64,000 nucleotides of DNA from Gyromitra esculenta (Eukaryota; Ascomycota; Pezizomycetes; Pezizales; Discinaceae). This document shows, one piece after another, positions 57,954 through 64,000 of the stretch. The stretch lies in assembly GCA_038503075.1 (NCBI GenBank), contig JBCAML010000006.1, positions 372,001 through 436,000 of the forward strand, read 5' to 3'. Numbering within the stretch: the first letter of the stretch is position 1; each line of letters begins with the position of its first letter. The translations under genes and the position numbers were made by a program. The notes under the pieces are model-generated. The model did no database searches. It had not been told where the DNA came from and was given only the letters and a program-made list of their open reading frames with translations.

Positions 57954-60381
57954 CATACGATACCAGTATCTCTTCGTGGTTGTAGCTGATTTGATTACTT
58001 TAGGGGGTGGGGCCTTGCAAAATCTCCCAGTATTTAATGGAAGCCTAAGTAACATCAAAGCTGTTAATTACATGTAGAGCTGCGGGGTTGCGGCTCAATT
58101 AAAGGTGGCTTGGCTCTGCTGTCATAGTCTTGGCTATGCAGGTACCCCATCCAGCCACAGCTTGGCACATATCCCCCCAAACAATATTTAATTATTCGCT
58201 GGAAAATGCTTGCTAGTTACACTGTACAATGGCCACTTAATTTGGTGAAATGACTAACAGTTGACAAAATTGATAGTTCTTGTCACTGTAATGCTAGATA
58301 AAATCTTGAGGGGGGGGGGGTGCCATAGAATCACTATGATACCAGCTAGTACGCTACGTATTGGATGAGAGGTGCACTGGTTACGAGTTAAACACTAGAT
58401 AGATTCCGACAGAAAATCCATCGCTCTACTTTACTTACATGTAGTAAGGCGGTAATGGAAGAGGGTGTGACATCCCCGTAAGGGATGATGTCCGAACCTT
58501 CAACTCTTTTTTATTTAGTTCTGGTCAGTTCCAGTCAGTTCCTAGTGCTCCAGAAAGTTGGTATGACTGGTTACTTGAGTCGTACCATCTGTAGCTGTGT
58601 GGGTGACGGAGGTATTGCTGTCTTTTGATGAGGGGAGACAGAAGAGAAGACGGGATGGCAGACAAAAGAAAGGTTATCTGTCTTTGATAAAAATAGCACT
58701 CTTAAACCTAATGGTGAACTGGTACTGCGAAGGGAGATCACAACTCAGCTTGACTAATATTCACTAGGAGATAGCTGTGCAACACTCCTTGCTTTTTCTA
58801 GATCAAAAACTCCCCGTTTGCCGTATTTGCCGGCTTTTTTCATTTGTACAGCGTCTGTTATTTGAATAAACGATCGGAAATATCATCAAGGCATCAATTG
58901 AGACATCGCTGAGTGTGATTCCTACCGTAACTCTAAAGTACAGTCTCATTTCTGAAGCCATACAGTCCGCGGAGCAGACCACAACCAGTCGAAAGCAATA
59001 GTCGCTCAGGAATCTTAAGTCCACTCTCTGGCAGCACTTCACTATGGTCGACAGCCTTTGACCAAAAATAGGATACTCTACCACCCCGCTTTTGTACGAC
59101 TCTTGGGGTCGGCGTCCTCGAAAAAAGCCTGTACAAGTTCAAGGTGTGCAGTGGCGTCTTGTCCCTTCTACTATTCGACAAACGTGTTCAAGGCCTTGTT
59201 AGAAATGAATAGGAATCTCTGCGGGAGTTGAATTGTGACGTGTGAGGCTTGGTATTTGTCATTATCTACACGAACTGAGTGTTTTATGTATAATCTTTAC
59301 TTGTAATTGATGGATGAGTTTCCCGAAAGGCTGAACTTAAAGTATTGGCTGAGAGAATCGAACTCTTGAGATAATTTTCTTGCCTGCATTTGCACATCAT
59401 TTCGTGCAACAATCGCCGTGACGGTCTTCAGGAACCTTCCTGGATATCTTCAGTGAGAAGTAGCTAATGAAACAAAATCAATTATTTCAAGTATTTAGTT
59501 GGCTGTTCTTAACCAAGACATCGAAACTCGCTCATACGCGGATTTGTTCTGTAGGCAATATCCGAGTGGCTGGGCTAAACATGCATACATGTATGCATGA
59601 GGCTGAGGTAAAACAATGTTTTGATCGCTGTTCGTCTATATTTCCTATTGTTGCCTGATAGATCTACTCCCTCGAAAAGGCTCGGAGTTTCTGAAAATGG
59701 CTTGGGAAAACCTGTATTTGAAGCCTGCTACTTCCTATTCTGACACTTGAGCGCACGGTTGTATTTTGCCAGCTATGCTAGCGGTTTGATATAGCAATGC
59801 ATCACAGTCGTGGCATCCAAACACCGAATGAGGATTAGGAAAAGTAATCGGAGATCGCGATTCTTTGATTGTAGTACAATCTAGCGGCACAAATCATCTG
59901 AGTAACAAGACGTGAATGCATATGCTGATTCGGCTAGTTTTTCAGCGGTCCCAACACTAAACTTTACGAAGTTACCATCATATTCAAGCACTCGAGTAGC
60001 AAAATGTTACGTTCTTTTTTACAATTGGGAAGGTCTGAGACTTTATTTGATTTTCTCTGTGCTGTAGAGTTTGGGTACGAAAAAAGAAAATAAGCAGCTG
60101 AATTTTGAACACTTACTGAAAAGGGCAGATCAAGAGTCAGTCGCCATTCATTATAATACATAATAACCCACGAATAAGAACAGGTAGACCTGGTTAAGCA
60201 TCGAAATTTAGAGTTCTTGTTGGTCAGATTCGAGGGCCAACAGTATATGTAGTATTGAAAACTGAACGTAACATTTCGATGCCCGACTCGATCTACATCC
60301 CTCTGTAGAGTCTCACAAGTTTATGCTGTAAAATTTGTATTATCAAGGCATTCACGGCTGAAATAGTTCTCTGAATTCACG
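57954..60381. other. Gene-poor spacer
   Basis: Contains a 10-G run near 58311, a possible LTR-like start at about 58456 (TGTGACATCC with a short hairpin ending GATGTCC, then CCGAACC), a perfect palindrome at 59581-59598 and an imperfect inverted pair at 60184-60207 and 60274-60297. Overlapping minus-strand frames at 58803-59181 have no recognised domain. Confidence 0.45.
59581..59598. repeat. Perfect 18-bp palindrome
   Basis: ATGCATACATGTATGCAT reads identically on both strands. No associated gene feature. Confidence 0.7.
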
Positions 60382-60389
60382 TATAAATA
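60382..60389 (+). promoter_or_regulatory. TATA box of the small secreted protein gene
   Basis: TATAAATA lies 127-134 bp upstream of the start codon, followed by a CT/AC-rich leader containing a short tandem duplication (CTTCATACTCACTACAA and CTTCATACTCATTACAA). The position fits a transcript start near 60415. Confidence 0.55.
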
Positions 60390-60515
60390 CCACACACTAT
60401 CCCCCCGCTCTTGACCTTGGACCGCAAGCCTTCCGAGAACAATTCCAGCACTGCTTCATACTCACTACAACTTCATACTCATTACAACTTCACATCTTCG
60501 GCTCAAAATCTCAAA

Positions 60516-61115
60516 ATGCAATTCAAGTCTGTTTCTCTCCTCGTTCTCCTCCTCGGTCTCGTGGCTCTGGTCCAAGGCGCTGCAGTCGCCGTTAGAGACT
60601 ACAAGCCGGTATGTATTAGACAACTACTTTTTTTAAAACAAATCAAAAGGATAGCTATTCTACATCATAAAAACTTTTAGCTGACAGTAAACAGAGTTGC
60701 GATGTCGATACCTGCAAGACCCAATGCCACTCAGCGCTCAAGCCATTGACGGACAAGTGCGACAGCGTTTACCCACCTCCCTCCAACAACTATGGTGGTA
60801 ATGGCGGCGGTGGCGGCCATTATGCCCGTGACAACCACTTTGATCTAAACAAAGATATTGACATCACTGCTATTTACGGCACTATTTGCTTGTCCTTCTT
60901 TACCGACGGCTGTCACTTTTGCTTGTAAGTTCCTACTTCCCACTCCGATTCATGGAGATAGAGAAACTAATTGTCGAAACCCATCTTTTAGTTTTGAGGT
61001 TTCCCAGATTTGTGTCCAGGGATACAGCGAGGACAAATGGGACAAGGACTACTTCACCAAGTGTGTCGATTCTACTGTTGCGGCTTGTGTGTCTGGTAAT
61101 AGTATTAGCTCTTAA
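60516..61115 (+). CDS. Small secreted cysteine-rich protein
   Basis: Three exons: 60516..60608, 60695..60924, 60992..61115; 148 residues. The start is a clean signal peptide (MQFKSVSLLVLLLGLVALVQG, cleavage expected near residue 21-22). The mature protein has ten cysteines: four in the SCDVDTCKTQC...TDKC block, three in the TIC...GCHFC block and three near the C-terminus (SQIC, TKC, AAC), separated by a Gly/Asn-rich loop (GGNGGGGGH). Ten cysteines in about 125 residues suggest a disulfide-stabilised extracellular protein. I do not recognise the family. Donors are GTATGT and GTAAGT; the exon 2 acceptor at 60694 is chosen to keep phase and sits 10 bp after a CTGAC branch-like site. It could be an effector, an antimicrobial or a wall protein; no function is assigned. 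Confidence 0.8.
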
Positions 61116-61516
61116 GCGGGGCAACTCAGAGTGTTATCTGGACAGTCGGAGGCATGGATGTTATGGTGGAATAGCGATTCGCAGGGATTTTTTCATGTTA
61201 TAACCACGAAAACCAAAAAAAGATCACATGTAGGAGGGTGTAGGCATTAGTCTGGTAGCTCTACCATTTTCTTTGTCTATTATTTAAGGCAGAAAATCTA
61301 GGAAATACAACGGCATCTGCCCCAAAAATCAGACCATCTTCATTCGTTCTTCTTAGTGATTGAAAAGCCTTGCTTTTTCGTGAGAAATCATTCAGGCCAC
61401 TTTCCTGCACCTTCCCCTTAGAGCTTGGAAACCCTTTCTAGATGCACTAGGCTAACGGCTATACGACTATATATATCACATATCGAGATTTTCCTAAGAG
61501 CAAATTCGGCCCATGA
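61116..61516. other. 3' flank of the secreted-protein gene
   Basis: No gene or clear repeat. Confidence 0.4.
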
Positions 61517-61517
61517 T

Positions 61518-61765
61518 ATACTACTACTCGTATTCTCATAACGTTTTTAAAACAGGCCAGGTCCGCATCCTATACAAACTGCCCTGAACCAACCTATTTC
61601 ATATAGGATGCAGAGGCGGCCCGTTTTAAAAAGGGCACGAATATACGAGTAGTATTCATTAATGACTGAAGTTTGTGCATCGGGCTAGGCTCACACTTTT
61701 TGCGATTTTTTATGGTATGCAGAGCCAGCCCGGTGCACAAACGTCAGTCATTTACGAGTAGTAGA
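61518..61765. mobile_element. Compound fold-back repeat (two adjacent long hairpins)
   Basis: Hairpin 1 (about 61518-61654): ends ACTACTCGTATTC and GAATATACGAGTAGT, with pairing running inward through TTTTTAAAAC/GTTTTAAAAA and GCATCCTATA/TATAGGATGC. Hairpin 2 (about 61660-61752): about 31-bp arms starting AATGACTGAAGTTTGTGCAT and its near complement, loop about 29 bp. A third copy of the TACGAGTAGTAG end motif closes the block at 61753-61764. It is noncoding; best explained as a MITE carrying or abutting another. Confidence 0.75.
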
Positions 61766-62687
61766 GCCTTATATGCAGTGCAATATGCCCGATATCAAAC
61801 AAAAATAGACTCACCGGAACATACCGCTTACACGATTTAGATGCCCAAATAAGTGCGACATTCCGAACACGATATTTGTTTTTTTTTTCAGAACCAACTA
61901 ATGGTCTAACTAGTTAATAGAACACTGCAAGTAAGATCTCCACGTCTGGAAAAGCGGGATGATTACTGCATTTAGAACCCTTGCGATCAGCAAGGCGATC
62001 GGGTTCCAAAAACTAGCATCACGGCAGATTCATTCTGCTAAAAAAAATCGCGGGGGATAAGGTATAGGCCGATCGGGGTAAGGTGCCCGGCCCCAACACG
62101 TCGGTTGGTGGGGGCCTCTCTTATGTTTGGTTCTGGGATGTTTTTCACGTGTTGTGTAGTCTGAGGACTGGGATATGCTCAAGCTTTGATACAACGCGAG
62201 GACTATTGGTTGCTGGGTTACGAATCATTAACATTTGCGAGTCTCAGCCCCATCTCTAGATGGTCCGATCTAAAGCAACACAAAATTAGTTGGCTTTGGA
62301 GTACCGGACGAACAGGAAGCTTGAGAATCCTCCCGGGAATATGGAAATGCAGCTATATCAGTTATATGCCAAGACACGAGTGATGCCGTGTGACATCGGC
62401 GAACCGCTCCAAACAACCAGCATCGTGATCATTGAACTCCTATTCATATCTAGAACAGATTAATTACTCCAAGTGCTCTCTAAGCTCTAGAAACCTAGTC
62501 TACTGCTAGCCCAAGCTACTCTACTTCACCCCGAGGATACCTACTGTAAATGGAATACGTCATCCGAAAATATAAAGGCGTAAGATCTACGTCATCCCCA
62601 CACCCAATATCAACTTATATCCCGGCGACAGCATGGATTCACAACCATAAGTACAAACCGGGCCAAAAAAACACCCCTTCGTCAACA
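61766..62687. other. Intergenic region upstream of the GFA-domain gene
   Basis: No supportable gene. A GC-rich patch at 62049-62120 and a short stem near 61978-62010 (GAACCC...GGGTTC) are the only structure noted. Confidence 0.4.
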
Positions 62688-63655
62688 ATGTTTTCATTAG
62701 AACTTAGAGCATCCCGACTACTACAGAGCACCTGTACAACTCAAAACCTCCGCTTCTACTCAAAATCCACAAAACGGATCTCGCCGCAGTTTTTTCTAGC
62801 TACGACTGAACACTTATCAATATCTAGGTCAAAAACTTCAACTTCCATTCTGGCATACCCTAATCGCAAGCTAACTCTAAAAAAAATAAAAAATGCTATA
62901 TAGATCCATATTCACAACCCACCCAATGTCAAACGACTCCAAAACCCACAACAATTCCCACGACACGCGCGACATGTCCCATGCCGATAAAGAGCAGGTC
63001 CACATCGACCGCATGAACCGACCTCCATACTCTCTCGACCCAAATAAGCCCTTCAAGCCCCTCTACGACGGCTCCTGTTTCTGCAAAAAGGTCAAATTCC
63101 AGATATCGCGCGAGAGACCACTCGATGCGAAATTCTGCCACTGTGGAGGATGTCAATTACTCCACGGGGCACCGTTTCAATGGGTATGTACCCAATACCC
63201 AGAGGAGTGACATGGGGAGGAGAGGAAGGGCTGATTAGATATAGGCGGCGATATTCCATAAAGAGGACGTACACTTCACCTCCGGTGAGGAACAGCTGAT
63301 TTATTGGAGTTCGCCGGAGAAGTCGCAGGAGTATATTTTACCGTGCAAGGTGTCGTGCAAGGCGTGTAGGACGCCGATTATGGATGAGGGGAGGAATATG
63401 TTGTTGTTGTTCCCGACGTTGATACATTTTAAGGATGCGAAACATAAGAGGATGTTTCATCCAAGGTAAGGGGGTAGTTCTCTGCTTTGAAGGAAACGGG
63501 GGTGCTGATAGGGGTCTAGCTGCCATATATTTTACTCAAGGAGAGCGATCGATGTACCGGATGGCCTGCCAAAGTGGACGGAACATAAAGATGATAGCGA
63601 ATTGATGCCGGAGACTATGCATGAGGAACATGGGCCAGAGAATATCAAAATATAA
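62688..63655 (+). CDS. GFA/CENP-V (Mss4-like) domain protein with probable mitochondrial presequence
   Basis: Proposed exons: 62688..62827, 62904..63183, 63245..63465, 63520..63655; 258 residues. The GFA-type zinc domain is clear: YDGSCFCKKVKF, KFCHCGGCQLLHGAPFQW, then PCKVSCKACRTPIMDEG and a C-terminal FHPSCHIFYSRRAIDVPDGLPKW. Paired cysteines (CxC, CxxC) bind zinc; the family includes glutathione-dependent formaldehyde-activating enzymes, but most fungal members have no known substrate. Exon 1 (MFSLELRASRLLQSTCTTQN and onward, Arg/Ser-rich, nearly free of acids) looks like a mitochondrial targeting peptide. It joins in phase through a 76-bp intron with a CTAAC-like branch site but a weak GTCAAA donor. 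If that intron is wrong, translation would start at 62893 or 62926 and give 204-215 residues without the presequence. The last three exons are firm. Confidence 0.8.
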
Positions 63656-64000
63656 ATTTTTGGGGGGGTTTGATTTATGTAGCAGTATATTTGACAGCTA
63701 GTGGTCCTTTTGGAGGTGGTCGGAATAAACATTCTACACCAGACCAAGCACCACAGCGGCTAATTCCATAATCTACAGACTGCCGGTTTGACTCAGACTG
63801 GTGTAATAGAGACCGTTGCCAAGGATACGGCTTATTGCCAAGCTGTTGGATTGCGAGAACACTATACCGATTAAAGAGAACAATATACTGATTGGGGTGT
63901 GTGTTTGTGTTAATTTGAGGGCCAAAATCCTCTCCAACCCCAGACGTGTTGTTTTTGTGTTGAAAATCAACCTCCGGAAAGGTATAGTCTGGCAAGCCGC
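63656..64000. other. Right edge, see possible minus-strand exon
   Basis: 3' flank of the GFA-domain gene overlapping a possible terminal exon on the minus strand, listed separately. Confidence 0.35.
63773..64000 (-). CDS. Possible C-terminal exon of a gene running off the right edge
   Basis: A minus-strand frame ending with TAG at 63773-63775 translates to a plausible C-terminus with a hydrophobic segment (ILFSLIGIVFSQ) and SRILGNGLYYTSLSQTGSL. A different overlapping frame (63675-63995) is also open, so the coding frame cannot be decided here. No family recognised. Confidence 0.25.
   Translation of the reverse strand, partial: AACQTIPFRRLIFNTKTTRLGLERILALKLTQTHTPISILFSLIGIVFSQSNSLAISRILGNGLYYTSLSQTGSL

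Noticed and set aside
59330..59400. Second tRNA-like T-arm (GAGAATCGAACTCT) on the minus strand
   Set aside because: The acceptor partner TTGGCTG is missing upstream and no cloverleaf can be formed.

Overview
The window looks like nuclear DNA of a filamentous ascomycete (Pezizomycotina). The evidence is short spliceosomal introns (mostly 50-130 bp, GT...AG with CTAAC/CTGAC-like branch sites), and recognisable fungal genes: UGO1-type mitochondrial fusion factor, SOG2-type leucine-rich protein, GH55 exo-beta-1,3-glucanase, a NACHT/ankyrin NOD-like receptor, PMP3, S-adenosylmethionine decarboxylase and a class II eIF4E. I cannot name the genus; an early-diverging group such as Pezizomycetes or Orbiliomycetes is a guess from the loose gene spacing and intron style. 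No ribosomal RNA, convincing tRNA, CRISPR or prokaryotic signal is present.

Layout. 1-2554: unrecognised multi-exon gene, cut by the left edge. 3435-3793: PMP3 with a stress-type promoter. 3.8-6.05 kb: low-complexity spacer. 6054-7739 (-): F-box-like/ankyrin protein. 10247-11875: UGO1. 13823-15075: eIF4E class II. 15.1-19.0 kb: gene-free, holding several miniature inverted-repeat elements (MITEs). 19019-22642: NLR (HeLo-like N-terminus, NACHT, ankyrin) with one apparent frameshift. 23861-26437 (-): secreted GH55 glucanase. 26.4-31.4 kb: gene desert. 31382-32980 (-): SPE2. 33-39.5 kb: desert with two MITEs. 39.5-44.2 kb: a Ty3/gypsy LTR retrotransposon broken by many small indels, then an inverted LTR fragment and a 97-bp tandem duplication. 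47092-49701: CCCH plus RBR ubiquitin-ligase-like protein. 50345-53615 (-): SOG2. 55748-57361: pentatricopeptide-type mitochondrial protein. 57.4-60.4 kb: spacer with two MITEs sharing one TA. 60516-61115: small secreted 10-cysteine protein. 61.5-61.8 kb: compound fold-back repeat. 62688-63655: GFA/CENP-V-domain protein with a likely mitochondrial presequence.

The genes do not form a pathway or a biosynthetic cluster. They are mostly housekeeping genes (mitochondrial dynamics, polyamine synthesis, translation, RAM signalling) scattered among repeat-rich spacers, with three accessory genes (NLR, glucanase, cysteine-rich secreted protein) next to mobile-element remnants.

The most notable observations are the dense set of hairpin-type MITEs with TA target sites, the retrotransposon whose two LTRs and coding region differ mostly by small indels (real indel decay or uncorrected sequencing error), the single-base break in the NLR NACHT domain, and an unusual CCCH-RBR architecture. 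I found nothing that can be called a new system with confidence.
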